Shown: positions 1 through 9,039, counted from the first letter of the stretch. The stretch is DNA of 64,000 bases from Trichobilharzia regenti (GCA_944472135.2 OX235264.1:92204319-92268318), one strand, 5' to 3'. Notes: generated by a model not told the origin, from the letters alone. A program made the numbers and translations.

Positions 1-440
1 ACAAGAAGCATGACGTCATATACTACTAATTGAAAGAGTGTGAATATTTCGTTACCACTCACATCAACCAGTATTGCTTGCTAGCCAGGTACGGTGCAGT
101 GATCTAAGCAAACTTTCATGACTTTGCTTTCTTGATTACCATTGATGGCACCAAGCAGACGAAAAATTATTATCACCATCAGAATAACTCCATGTTCCAA
201 AGGAGACAGTGATGAAATTTCACCTCGTCGAACTGTGTAGTCTGTAATTTTTGAACATTTATATACAAACTGAGAATCAGATTCAGTGTTAAGCCAGTCC
301 ATTTAAGTAGCTTGCAAGAAATTTGGTAGATCACTGAGGCTCTCGGCTTCATACTAGCTAAATTGTTGTCTGATGATTAAATCACTTGTTATTGGCTAGC
401 AAGCACTACCTAACTGATGTGTGTAGTAGCCAACTTCTCA
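1..440. other. AT-rich sequence without recognised gene
   Basis: I see no coding exon, RNA gene or recognisable repeat end here. The short open frames have no family resemblance. It is probably intron of the TMEM132-family gene or old repeat sequence. Confidence 0.4.
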
Positions 441-444
441 TATC

Positions 445-882
445 AGTCTGTCCTTCTCTTAAACCCTAATATTGCCTACGGATCAGAGATCTGGCACCAA
501 ATCACGAAGGGCACTTCAAACAAACTACAGACCTTCATCAACAACTGTCTTCTCTCACTACTACCCAAGAACAGATGGTCAGCCAGATTAGATCAGCAAC
601 AGGGAGGGGTCCCTGGCAATGAGCGAAACAACATAGCAGGAACCAAATGTGCAACAAATAAGAAGAAAGAAATGAAGTTAGGTGGATTCGCCATACTCTT
701 AGGAAACCATCAGGTAGACCATCACTAGACAGGCCCTCGAGTGGAACCCGAACGGGAAGCTGTGAGTTTGTCGTCAGTGCGAGGGTGACACGGAGGAGGT
801 CATGTGAAGAAGAGATGAAAAATGAACGAAATGGAGACGTGTGGCTAAAGCCCTTCGTTCCTCTAGGAAACAATAATAACAT
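445..882 (+). mobile_element. RTE-like LINE fragment, RT C-terminus and 3' tail
   Basis: The frame reads a C-terminal retroelement signature: a YGSEIW box, then TSNKLQTFINNCL, typical of the region after the RT domain in RTE-like non-LTR retrotransposons. It continues in broken frames through a box resembling 'rqalEWNPnGk' and ends with the 3' tail (goes through 'ttcctctagga' to an AATAATAA run). Stops and frameshifts make it a dead, 5'-truncated copy. The same tail recurs at 3585-4030 and 32690-32825 on + and, inverted, at 16424, 26350 and 56930. Confidence 0.8.
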
Positions 883-1011
883 ATAACTGTCTACGCTGAA
901 ATCTTTACGGTAAACCTTAATTATTCTGCATACGTAATTATCAACTGTTGGTTTGTAGGGATTAGATTGTTTACAGGTTTGATCATCAGTTAACATTGAT
1001 TAGAAAACAAC

Positions 1012-1215
1012 TGGGACTACTAGAAGTACTGGACAGCTGATTCGTCCTTGTTTGAAACTCCTCATGAGCATGCTAATCACGGGAAATCGAAATTCACAAG
1101 CTGGCGATAGTATCAAGTTCCACAAGGCTAAATGGTCTATGAATTCGTCTTGTAACTTGAAGGTCCTGGGTTCAAACCTCTACGGTGGGTTCATACTGCT
1201 GAAGCGTCCAAAACC
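1012..1215. repeat. Head-to-head pair of HHR-2 units (degenerate)
   Basis: The left half (about 1012-1080) is HHR-2 on the - strand, with the palindromic CAGCTG stem preceded by the GTACTG arm at 1026. The right half (about 1085-1215) is the + strand tRNA-like head: box A-like 'ggctaaatggtcta' and box B-like 'gggttcaaacc'. Both 3' tails point outward. Divergence is considerable and the ends are approximate. Confidence 0.6.
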
Positions 1216-1418
1216 AGAAAAATAGGTTTAATTTATAAGAAATGTTAGACTATGAAGGTAACTAAAATGGAAATCTGTAAAATGACCTGGCAAGAACCTT
1301 TGAGTTTTCAGATTTATCTCAAACTGCTTCCTCTATTAAAATTTTTAAAACAGTTAGAATCCATGGAAAGATCCGCTTTATAGTTTTATCAGTTTCCGTC
1401 TTGAAACAAAATACATAT

Positions 1419-1608
1419 GTGCGTCGGTGGCACAGTGGTTAGGACTCTCGCCGACCATGCACATGGTCCGGGGTTCGAGCCCACGCCGACGCACACCTGA
1501 TATCTATGGTCGGCCTGCGAATTTTGGGCTACCGATATCCATGCTGAAAATTCCACACTTGTACCAAAAATACGGTGTGGAGTCAAGCTGTAATAAAAAA
1601 AAATATAT
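1419..1608 (+). mobile_element. SINE-A, tRNA-derived, CR1-like tail
   Basis: The head (1419-1494) folds like a tRNA: the first nine bases, gtgcgtcgg, are exactly complementary to ccgacgcac at 1486-1494. A Pol III A box lies in 'tggcacagtgg' and a near-perfect B box, ggttcgagccc, at 1472-1482. The body is about 110 bp and ends in a GCTGTAATAAAA-type tail. This is one of the best-preserved copies. Other copies are at 15983, 20470, 30950 (-) and 62551. Confidence 0.88.
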
Positions 1609-1689
1609 TAGACAGACACTTGCTTGTGTTTGCAGCCTTCTGGCGTATATTTTTGTATGCCAATGAAATCATAATTTTGCTATCAATTT

Positions 1690-2000
1690 TAAATGGATTT
1701 TCAACACAAATGTTAATTCAGTCAGTCTGTCCGTTACGAAACACACTTCCATCAGTCAGCTGTAGACTTTTATCAACAACTTCCTTCCTTCCTTCCTGGG
1801 TCCATATTGGAGATAAAATAGCCAAGAAGAAATAGCAGCATGAAACTATGGTAACGAACCAACCAAGCACATATTGCTCAAGAGATATTTAGATAAAAAT
1901 TGAAACGGATTAAGCATACGCTTAGGAGACCGTCAAAGGATGTTACGCCAGGCCAGGTCATCGTTCATTGGGAACCTGAATGAGAACGATGAGTATAGCG
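1690..2000 (+). mobile_element. RTE-like LINE fragment, diverged
   Basis: Broken frames match the same C-terminal region as 445-882: a 'tagacttttatcaacaac' block (the TFINN segment) and, after 1910, 'ggattaagcatacgcttagg' (the WIKHTLRR box), then a degraded 'GHRSLGT' segment. There are many stops and no intact frame. Confidence 0.6.
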
Positions 2001-2214
2001 TCATTACTCATATGAATCAGTAATTAACAGACCCATGCATTACCATAAATCAAATATTCCAACTGGTACAAAGTGAATCACAAAACAGCTAAAATTCTAA
2101 TCCCAAGTCAATAAAAATGAGATAAAATAGAGATGTAAATTGACAACCAATGACAGCAATCGTTTTCAGGAGATGCAATAACATCACCATACTACAAGGA
2201 GAATTTAAATAAGT

Positions 2215-2335
2215 TCACTTCATACGAAAGCTTGCACGTTGAAGATTTTGTCTAGAAGTGGGAAAACGAAAGCTTCGTGATGAGACCTGTCATCCCACAG
2301 AACACAACTAAATCATAAATTTTCTATTAGTTGCC
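2215..2335 (+). repeat. Possible Penelope-like 3' tail remnant
   Basis: The stretch 'cgtgatgagacctgtcatc..cagaacacaact' resembles the PLE tail at 61070-61110 ('ggtgatgaaagcttcgcaa...cagagaacacaacc'). The resemblance is short, so the call is tentative. Confidence 0.3.
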
Positions 2336-2454
2336 ATTTGAATTCAAGTTCACCTGTAAATTTCGTCGAAGCAGTCGACATGCTCAGAGGAATTTTTTTC
2401 AAAACAGACAGTTCGCCGAAATATTTTCCATTTAATAGAACAGTGGTGTCAATT

Positions 2455-2645
2455 ATAGAACTATTGGAAACTAGAGAATACTGTAGAACTCTTTAGTCCT
2501 TGTTTGGGAATCTTTAGCGGTAACAATACATGACTCCAGCGGAGGTCGAACCCAAGAACTTTAGATTATGAGACGAGTACATTAATCATTCAGTCAATGG
2601 TACGGAAGAGATGTCTTCTATTCCGTAGTTTCAAGTAGTCCGCTA
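2455..2645 (-). repeat. Degenerate HHR-2 unit
   Basis: Read on the - strand there is a box B-like 'gggttcgacctcc' followed by degraded versions of the stem II/GAAA block and the 'ttccaatagtt' segment seen in all HHR-2 copies. The hammerhead arms are no longer recognisable. Confidence 0.45.
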
Positions 2646-3150
2646 ACACTGAAGTCAATTTATGAACCCCTCTGAAAGGTACACTTGTAAGTTAATCTGA
2701 TATTGCTCAGTAGTGACGAACAACACAGTAAAGCTGCCCTCAGTTCTAGTGATAATTCATATCCAGAAGGGTTCACCAAGTTGGATGTAAGTAGCTATCG
2801 TGACATTGACTGGCAGTAGCACTAAATATAGCCACTAGAAATAAGTTAGAATTTATGCATAAACAGATTCTGTTTCATTAGGTGAATGGTCAATGAGCTC
2901 ACACTATGATCGTAACCCAATGGAATAATCACTGGTAAGTACTCTTGAAGATTCCGAAACAGAGAAGAAACACCCATCCAATACTCTCCAGACGTTCTCA
3001 GTGGTTTTCTTGAAGGAGAAGAAAATAACAATAATAATCGTAATAATAATAATTTTCGTTTGCCGATCACAGTTCTTGTGTTTTGTTTTTTTCGGAATTA
3101 CTAATCCCCTTTTTAAATATTTTATTTTATTTTACTAAACACAACTACAG

Positions 3151-3355
3151 TTCAGCAACTGAAGTCTATAAACTACAATTTCGTGTCAAGAAACCAGAGG
3201 TTGATTCACCTGGTCGAGTTGCACCACGAATATTTTGGAGTCTTACAAGTTTGAGTCGACGAAATTCACCAGATCATGCTGTCAGTGCAAGTCCAGTGGT
3301 GACAAGGCTGAACATAGAACCTTCAGAGTTGAAACATATAACTATGGTGTTAAAA
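3151..3355 (+). CDS. TMEM132-family protein, internal exon (first in window)
   Basis: An internal exon of 205 nt flanked by a pyrimidine-rich tract with a TACTAAA-like branch site and CTACAG acceptor, and by an AAAA|GTAAGC donor. It enters with two bases of the first codon already supplied and ends in phase 0. The peptide starts SATEVYKLQFRVKK and ends LKHITMVLK. In TMEM132 proteins this is the extracellular segment just before the conserved L(V/L)NTAVLTG box. That box opens the next exon at 45136, which begins in the matching phase. TMEM132 proteins are single-pass membrane proteins with a large extracellular region, linked to neuronal adhesion and actin organisation in other animals. The earlier exons lie outside or were not found. 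The assignment rests on recalled family motifs, not an alignment. Confidence 0.8.
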
Positions 3356-3439
3356 GTAAGCGAAATGGATTTTCTATTTTCTTAAAAATGTTTTGGGCGT
3401 TTCCACATAAATATTTTCATTATTCATTATTTTTATGGT

Positions 3440-3475
3440 GTCCATGCGTGTGTCTGTCTGTCTGTGTGTTAAATT
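3440..3475. repeat. Short TGTC/TG microsatellite
   Basis: Repeats of tgtc followed by tgtgtg, just downstream of the 3151-3355 exon donor. Confidence 0.7.
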
Positions 3476-3584
3476 AAGAAAACATAACTAATTCATTGGC
3501 ATGAGAACTAATCAGAGTTAGTTAAATTCCCTGGGTGGTAACATCTTTTAAATTAGATATACGCGGAAAATAATAGGCGAACTA

Positions 3585-4030
3585 GGAGGATCAGAGACTT
3601 GGCCAGCGCGTCATAAAGAGCACCTCAAACAAACTTCAGACCTTCATTAACAGCTGTCTTCGCTCAATACCACTCAAGATCAGATGGCCGGCCAGAAAAG
3701 ATCAGCAACAGGGATCTCTGGCAATGAGCGAACCAACCAGGAACCGATTGTGAAACAAATAGGCAGGAAGAAATAGAAATGGATTGGTTGGCCATACTCT
3801 GAGGAAACCATCAATTGACATCACTAGACAAGCCATCGCTCGAGTGGAACCCGAAAGGGAGGCGGCGAGTTGGTGGTCAGTGCGAGGGTGACTTGGAGGA
3901 GGTCATGCGAGGAGAAGATGAAAGCATGTGGACAGACCTGGAGCAGGGTGAAAAAGTTGTCAGAAAACAGACGGCAATGGAGGTGCGCAGCTGAAGCCCC
4001 ATGTTCCTCTAGGAACTAAAGGATACAATA
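3585..4030 (+). mobile_element. RTE-like LINE fragment, RT C-terminus and 3' tail
   Basis: Contains the conserved chain of the RTE tail: 'agaccttcattaacagctg', the 'atggattggttggccatac' block (WIGWPYSEE..), 'gagtggaacccgaaaggga' (EWNPKG), a 'ggaggtcatgcgagga' box and the terminal 'ttcctctaggaact' with an (AAT)n tail. Small indels break every frame. It is inserted shortly after the 3151-3355 exon. Confidence 0.8.
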
Positions 4031-4139
4031 ATAATAATAATAATAGGAGAAGGAGGAAATACGTTGATATCCTTGTTTCTTTTATTATTACTATTACTGT
4101 TATAACTATTATCTTTACTGATTTTATTCCATTTTACGT

Positions 4140-4320
4140 CACGAGTGAAACATATGGCTTCATCCTAGAGCTTCAAAGTTTCGTTAGCTGTGGGTTTGTT
4201 TTTCACTTTTTACCTTCCCCTTTTGCCGTCCTTAAAATACTGGCTAAGTGTGAGGTTTAGGAGTAGAGACTCCGGTCAAGGATCGAACCCTCGATCAAGT
4301 CAGAAAGTGTTAACGAGCAT
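4140..4320 (-). mobile_element. SINE-B, diverged copy
   Basis: On the - strand it has a B box-like 'gggttcgatccttgac', then the SINE-B body, ending in the complement of 'aaacatatggcttcatcc'. The A box is degraded. It is immediately followed by a second SINE-B tail at 4350-4450. Confidence 0.55.
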
Positions 4321-4349
4321 TTATCAACCTCATTTTTTTAAAAATTTCT

Positions 4350-4450
4350 TCACGTTCCAAGTGGAACATAGGGCTTCAACCTTGAAGCTTGAAGTTTATG
4401 TAACAGTTTATTTTTAGGAGATGGGGTTGCTAGTCTCATGCCCGGCCTCC
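4350..4450 (-). mobile_element. SINE-B 3' half
   Basis: Matches the SINE-B tail ('ggaacatagggcttcaa' near the outer end, 'atggggttgctagtctcatg' inside). The tRNA-like head is missing. A TGTC microsatellite (about 4450-4470) replaces it. Confidence 0.6.
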
Positions 4451-4609
4451 TGTCTGTCTGTCTGTTTGTTTTCGACATAGAACTTTGCACATATGTGCGG
4501 CAGTTCAAGTCGTCACACTCCATGTAGCACAAAATGCAACACAAGAAAGTAGAAGAAATGCAAAATAGAGACAGTAAACAGAGGTGTGAGACAAAGGAAT
4601 AGTAATAAC

Positions 4610-4985
4610 GAATAACAATATAGTTTTATTGGAAATTATAAGTCACATGGAGTGGATGCATCTGCAACATTGAGAACGATTTTGATCCATGTCGCCAATT
4701 TTTTCCCACCATTGGTTTTTACCTTCACGAGGACCTCAACCAGTCAGGAAATCTACACCTTCATACGTGGCTTAAATTGACTATTGTGCATTTCATTGAC
4801 TGGTGCCATGTTTTTGTTTGACCGTCGCTAGCTCTTTTCCAGCCTGACCCTATGTTAGCTAACATTGCCCATTTGTCGAGGAAGGCAATGACTAGTCATA
4901 CGTAACACATGTCCTAACCATCACAGTCGATGTAAGTTCACAGCCTCATCGATTGATTTCCCCTCCTTATCTAGAACTTGACCCG
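4610..4985 (-). mobile_element. RTE/SR2-like LINE fragment, RT C-terminus
   Basis: The - strand reads EGKSIDEAVNLHRL, a stop, then WLGHVLRM, the C-terminal box after the RT domain in SR2-like (RTE clade) elements, which differs from the WTGHTLRR version elsewhere in this window. Further tail sequence runs to about 4610. Frames are broken. The RT core of the same type is at 11450-12130. Confidence 0.65.
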
Positions 4986-5019
4986 TGACTAACCTCAATA
5001 TTGCTCACCTTATTATACC

Positions 5020-5195
5020 ACTTCACACGGGAGATAGAGCGCAGGCACCTATGATCAAAGACCCGATCTCCCTTCTTTACCAGTCCAATCGTTTGCTTAG
5101 CAAGGTAAAGGAGTGCTTCGGTGGCACAGATCTAACCCCGAACCACATTCGTGGTTGGCAAGGATTCTACCACTATGCCACCGACGCACACCAAC
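5020..5195 (-). mobile_element. SINE-B head region
   Basis: Read on - this is a tRNA-like head starting gtgcgtcggtggcatagtgg (A box), with a GGTTCGGGGTTAGATC-like B region and closing ccgaagcactcctttacctt, then the start of the SINE-B body. The body is truncated. Confidence 0.6.
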
Positions 5196-5199
5196 CTCA

Positions 5200-5990
5200 A
5201 TAGTAACTGTTATAAGCTTGTATCTTTGAAAATTCTTAGATTTTAAGAGGGGAATAATGAGGGTGTTGATCCACAGTAAAATAATGAATGTAGATTGTCA
5301 TTTATTTGGTTGCTTTTTTGGCAGACAATTTACAACTGGATCAATGTTGATGAAAAGAATTTTTTCAACACTACTGAGAGGAACCTAGTAATCGTACATT
5401 CACAAAAATATACAGGTTACGGAATTATAAAAAAAATGCTGTAAATGGATCTCAAAGCAAAAGATGATAGAGACCTTCTTCTGTAGGATTGTATTGTAAC
5501 AACAGAAGACAAGGGCCAGGCAACAGATCGTTTATTAAGGAAATCAACACATATTTATGTGTTTTCATGTACATTATTATAGCTTATTCAAGCAAACAAA
5601 CATAGCCTTCTGATTGGTTGTTTCTCACAGAAATTTAACCTTGGATCTCTTTGTGACTGTTTTTTGAATGTCAGGTCATCTATATGTTAACTGTATCTGC
5701 CTACCCAAAGTCTGCTGTGATTGGTTGTTGAAGCAGTGTTGTTCATATTTTCTCTCGACCAATATTTGGGACATAAACACTGACGTAAATTAATGTCTAC
5801 CAATTTGGCTGGAAGCCTGCTCTCACCACAGTATTAGATACTTTAACTGAATACTAGGCAGTAAGTATCTAGCCTCATGCATCTGGTTCTTGGTGTTAGT
5901 GACGACTGAATTCTATCATTCAAGTTTACATTACGTCCACCATTATACGTGGCTCGCCATCAAAGTGCACTGTTTTAATCTAATACAGTA
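5200..5990. other. Unassigned AT-rich stretch
   Basis: No exon or named repeat was recognised. Several CCAATCA/TGATTGG boxes (about 5610-5735, for example 'ctgattggttg', 'gtgattggttg') recur within it, as they do around 52410-52480. This may be the promoter-like end of an uncharacterised repeat. Confidence 0.3.
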
Positions 5991-6205
5991 GTCACGTCTC
6001 TGTCCGCAGTGGTCATCAGATGACACAGGTTCAAATCTCAGAGGGGATATGAATTCCTTCAAGGTCTCCAACCATCCAATAACAACAGTTCTGAGTGCAT
6101 CATAATGGTGAACCATCTAGCATGGTAGCCGCATTGTGCACAGTGAACTGACAGGATTCAGTCCATACAAAACAAAGGACTAGATGAATGAAGTTGTAGA
6201 TTCGA
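5990..6205 (+). mobile_element. SINE-C, tRNA-like
   Basis: Carries the SINE-C block: B box-like 'caggttcaaatctcagagg', then 'atgaattccttcaag', a short body and the 'gacaggattcagtcca' segment. Better copies lie at 14560, 17085 and 63690. The A box is weak here. Confidence 0.55.
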
Positions 6206-6593
6206 CAACAGGCGAGGTTAGTATTAGTAGCTGGACTTGTTTCTTTTGCACACACAGTACTGGCTGGAATCTTAAGTGAATTACAATCGGCTATACTGTT
6301 TCAACAAGTATTCCGTATTTGGAGGTCTCTGGTAATTTATTCCATAAGTGGTAGATGATAGAAAAAGACTCTTATTTGGGTCTGGTAGTCTAATACTGAA
6401 CTAATAGTTGTATTTACTACACCTTTATTTAGCCATACTAATAGGTCATTGAATTGAATTCTTGATTTTCCCGTCGATTGATTGGACCGAAGTGCTCGGT
6501 CTCAGGTTGACATGTCGGCTTCTTGTGCAGATGCTTCGACGATGTCCGGGCATTTAGTTAGTATACAATTGGTGGATGGTGGCTAGCACTGGA

Positions 6594-6620
6594 ATCCAGG
6601 ATGCGCATTTCGTCCTATTT
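6594..6620 (-). ncRNA. Hammerhead 3' half, Sm-alpha type
   Basis: On the - strand: GGAC, GAAA, palindrome TGCGCA, TC and CTGGAT, identical in order to the 3' half at 6798-6820. The 5' half (CTGANGA box and first stem I arm) is absent, so it cannot cleave alone. Confidence 0.75.
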
Positions 6621-6775
6621 CAAGAATTCAATTCAATAATTAATATGACCCGTTGCACAAGAGGTGACTCTCGTGGCCCTAGTGGTCTAGTGGATAACGC
6701 TTTGGCGTTTGAAAGTATGGGTACTGGGTTTGAGCCTCGGTGGGGACATCATCACTCACTGAAAATTGCAGGTAC

Positions 6776-6820
6776 ATCCAGATGACGAGTCCCATATGGG
6801 ACGAAATGCGCATCCTGGAT
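6776..6820 (+). ncRNA. Hammerhead ribozyme motif, Sm-alpha type
   Basis: Stem I arms atccag (6776-6781) and ctggat (6815-6820) are complementary. Stem II gtccc/gggac (6789-6793, 6798-6802) closes an ATAT loop. GAAA is at 6803-6806. Stem III is the palindrome tgcgca (6807-6812), and the cleavage dinucleotide TC is at 6813-6814. The catalytic box is ATGACGA instead of CTGANGA, so C3 is replaced by A, which should abolish or greatly weaken cleavage. The palindromic, loopless stem III is known from schistosome and newt hammerheads, which work as dimers. Confidence 0.85.
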
Positions 6821-7235
6821 TCCACTGCTAGCCACCATCCACCAATTGTATATTATTAGGTCACCTAAAATACTCACTGAGTCATGAAGAAAATGAAAGA
6901 CAAATTCAGCGAAGAAAATTTTCTTTATCGACGAAATCATCTTCGGAGGCAGTACAGTCGTATTTATGTTTACCAAAAATGTAAAGTGGTCTATTATTGA
7001 GTAATAGAGGGCGATATAATTGATACAATTACTCAGAAATGGTTTTAGAAGTAAAAAATAAAAGTTGTAAATCACGTGTAGTCAACGATACAAACTTAGA
7101 AATTTGATAAGGTTAAAATTGCTCTTAAGTGAGAATAAGAGTAGTTGAGTGTAAATTTAACAAGTGTGAAGAGGGTGTAAAAATGTACAAAAGGAATATA
7201 TGAGAGTGATAATAGTGAATTAATTATTAAAGCAA

Positions 7236-7382
7236 AGGCGGGTGCGTACTGTTGAAGAGTCCCAAACTAGGACGAAACAGCTGTTCAGTACTCCCAGGTT
7301 TTCCAATGGTTCTCTAACTAATGTCAGCTCATGATGAAATCCTGGAACCAATCAAATCCCTGCTAACCAACACTTAAAAGTA
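7236..7382 (+). repeat. HHR-2 unit, 3' part
   Basis: Begins at the hammerhead-like motif (7246-7291) and runs through 'ggttttccaatggttctct', 'tcatgatgaaatcctgg' and 'ccaacacttaaaa'. The tRNA-like head is missing. Confidence 0.75.
7246..7291 (+). ncRNA. Hammerhead-like motif, HHR-2 type
   Basis: gtactg (7246-7251) pairs with cagtac (7286-7291) as stem I. GTCC...GGAC forms stem II. GAAA is followed by palindromic CAGCTG as stem III, and TT stands at the cleavage site. The box between stems I and II reads TTGAAGA, not CTGANGA. The architecture matches Sm-alpha but every stem has a different sequence. Activity is doubtful. Confidence 0.6.
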
Positions 7383-7384
7383 AA

Positions 7385-7920
7385 ATTATAAATTATAAAA
7401 AGAAAAGAAAAACATCAAAATGTTTTTTTACTGAGAACGACTAGTGAAGATGTTAAGACCAGGGTAGAATAAGAGACTGGACGAACATTTTCTATATACA
7501 GAGTTCAGGTTTGTATTGACGAATTGCCGGCGCCTACGCCATACACAAAAGCCAAAACCTGACGCCGTTTGTACCATTGAAACTCACCTTGTAGATGATC
7601 TTGAAAGACAATTCTGGTGGAGCTAAGTGGCTTGAGTTCATCAAGGGCTCGAGAATCGGGTCAGTAATCGTGTTCACAATCAGGGAAAACTGATTTCTTA
7701 GTGCACCGACTTATGCTGTCTTTACTTCCAATAATAATTCTTTGATTATTATTCATATAACTCTAGAACATTATGAAGAAGAAGTCATCAGAGAGAATAT
7801 TCTTTGTTTTCATTAATCTGCCTTTTGAAGAGAGAATTATAGATCAATAGTCTGCGATTAATAAATTACATGGTAGAAACTATTGAATATTCCTCATTGT
7901 TAGAATTAAAACAAGAACGC
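7385..7920. other. Unassigned stretch
   Basis: No recognised exon. Around 7500-7680 the sequence is less AT-rich and reads short broken peptide frames, possibly a decayed LTR-retroelement coding piece, but I cannot name it. Confidence 0.25.
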
Positions 7921-7924
7921 TAAG

Positions 7925-8445
7925 TCGGATATTATATTCTCTTCAAGTAGGTCTCCGTAAGACTTTAACTATGCCTAACTAGCCCATGATGAAATGCTCC
8001 AACCAATGAAAAAAATCCCTACAGAAATCAATACTTGAAAACTGATCTGATGTTCACGAGCAACCGGCATTATTCAGGCAGTGACCTGGTATCCCAGTTG
8101 GAAGCCACGAACAGTAGCGTTCAGCAGGTTGAAGGTGAGTCAGTAACTCATCGAAGAAGACATTGCGAAGTGGTCACACTATGTTATGAATTGGCAGAAG
8201 TTAGAATTCATGGGCTGACCGCTGGATAGGGTCCCAGTGGATTAATGGTAAGCAAGCTAGTTCGCTTTTTATCCAGAAGGTCTTGGGTTCCTACCCCGAT
8301 GGGTACGTACTGACGAAGAGTCCCAAACTAGTGTGACGAAACGGCCGTCCAGTACTCTTTGCAGGTTTTCCAATGGTTCTGTAAATGATGTGAGCTCACG
8401 ATGAAACCCTTCAACCAATTAATGGTAATAACAGAAACTTGTCAC
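7925..8445 (+). repeat. Tandem HHR-2 units
   Basis: The 3' end of one unit (about 7925-8035, ending 'caatacttgaaaac') runs directly into the 5' end of the next ('tgatctgatgttcacgagc'). The second unit continues through a 5' body, the tRNA-like head at about 8225-8300 (A box-like 'agtggattaatggta', degenerate B region) and a hammerhead-like motif at 8307-8355. The same tail-to-head joint recurs at 33740-33770 (+) and 30760-30800 (-), so the repeat exists as multimers. Confidence 0.7.
8307..8355 (+). ncRNA. Hammerhead-like motif, HHR-2, covariant stem III
   Basis: Stem I gtactg/cagtac (8307-8312, 8350-8355), GTCC, a longer loop, GAC, GAAA, then the palindrome CGGCCG (8342-8347) in place of CAGCTG, followed by TC. 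Both changed stem III positions are compensated, so pairing is kept. The catalytic box is ACGAAGA. Confidence 0.6.
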
Positions 8446-8446
8446 C

Positions 8447-8905
8447 CGTTCATTTAATTCATTTTGAACATTCCGGTCAATGGATTAGACGGAAGTGTTC
8501 GGCTTGTGTTGACATGTTGACTGTTGGTGTAAATGTTCCAGAGATGTCTGATTATTTAACTTAAAGTAATTTGGTGGGTTAATGGTGACTGGTAGTGGAA
8601 TCCAGGATGTGCATTTCGTCCTATTTGGAACTCGTCAGCCACTGGATGTACTTGCATTCCCTAGTGTGTGATGGTGTCCTTACTGAGGCTCAATCCCAGT
8701 ACCTATTGTTTCAAAGGCCAAAGCGTTTTCGCAAGAACACATTGGCTGCGGGGGATGGTATCCTACTGTGTAATGAATATCAGTTATTACTTATTTTTGT
8801 TTGAACTTTCCTCGGACATTGTCGAAGCATCCGCCAAAGGAGCCTACATTTCAACGGGAGCAGAACACTTCGGTCCAATCAATCAATGGGAAATTCCAAA
8901 CTGAG
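8447..8905. mobile_element. HHR-1 composite bounded by inverted ends
   Basis: Left end about 8462-8560 and right end about 8811-8900 are inverted copies of one module (right end, reversed: 'gattggaccgaagtgttc' ... 'cttcgacaatgtccgagg'). Between them is a - strand Sm-alpha-like unit with a hammerhead at 8600-8647 and a degraded tRNA-like head (B box-like 'tgggattgagcc' on -). The layout is inverted end, ribozyme unit, inverted end. Confidence 0.65.
8600..8647 (-). ncRNA. Hammerhead ribozyme motif, Sm-alpha type, intact C3 box
   Basis: On the - strand: ATCCAG arm, three extra bases, the canonical box CTGACGA, GTTCC-AAATA-GGAC stem II (one bulged U), GAAA, TGCACA as stem III, TC and CTGGAT. This copy keeps the catalytic C3 but has a mismatch in stem III and a spacer between stem I and the core. 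It is the best catalytic box in the window, and activity is uncertain. Confidence 0.75.
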
Positions 8906-8909
8906 TTAA

Positions 8910-9025
8910 GTAATAATTAATAATCATTGCGAAAAAGGTGACTCTCATTGAAAACTCAAATACATTCTGTTGAAAAGTAGCAAACAGGAAACAATATGGT
9001 GCATCCTGGATCCCACTGCTGGTCA
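8910..9025 (+). repeat. Degenerate HHR-1 unit
   Basis: Contains 'aaaaggtgactctcattg' and 'gcatcctggatcccactgctgg', which match the head and the post-cleavage segment of the 6660-6850 unit. The ribozyme core is destroyed. Confidence 0.5.
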
Positions 9026-9039
9026 GCTATTAAATTACT

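Larger units (their letters stand above)
6462..6850. mobile_element. HHR-1 (Sm-alpha-like) composite with inverted end
   Basis: Begins with an end module (about 6466-6560: 'gattggaccgaagtgctcgg' through 'gcttcgacgatgtccggg') that reappears inverted at 8811-8900 and 63570-63660. Next comes a - strand hammerhead 3' half (6594-6620), then a + strand Sm-alpha-like unit. That unit has A box 'tggtctagtgg', B box-like 'gggtttgagcc', and a hammerhead at 6776-6820. Both outer flanks of the hammerheads carry 'tagccaccatccacca' in opposite orientation. Confidence 0.75.

Noticed and set aside
417..728. Independent gene for a 103-residue protein
   Set aside because: It is the RTE C-terminal fragment read in one of its broken frames.
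538..996. 152-residue open frame on the - strand
   Set aside because: It is the antisense shadow of the RTE fragment 445-882, whose sense strand carries the recognisable motifs.
1419..1494. Functional tRNA gene
   Set aside because: It has A and B boxes and a closing stem, but no proper anticodon arm, and a SINE body follows. The same head recurs in many dispersed copies.
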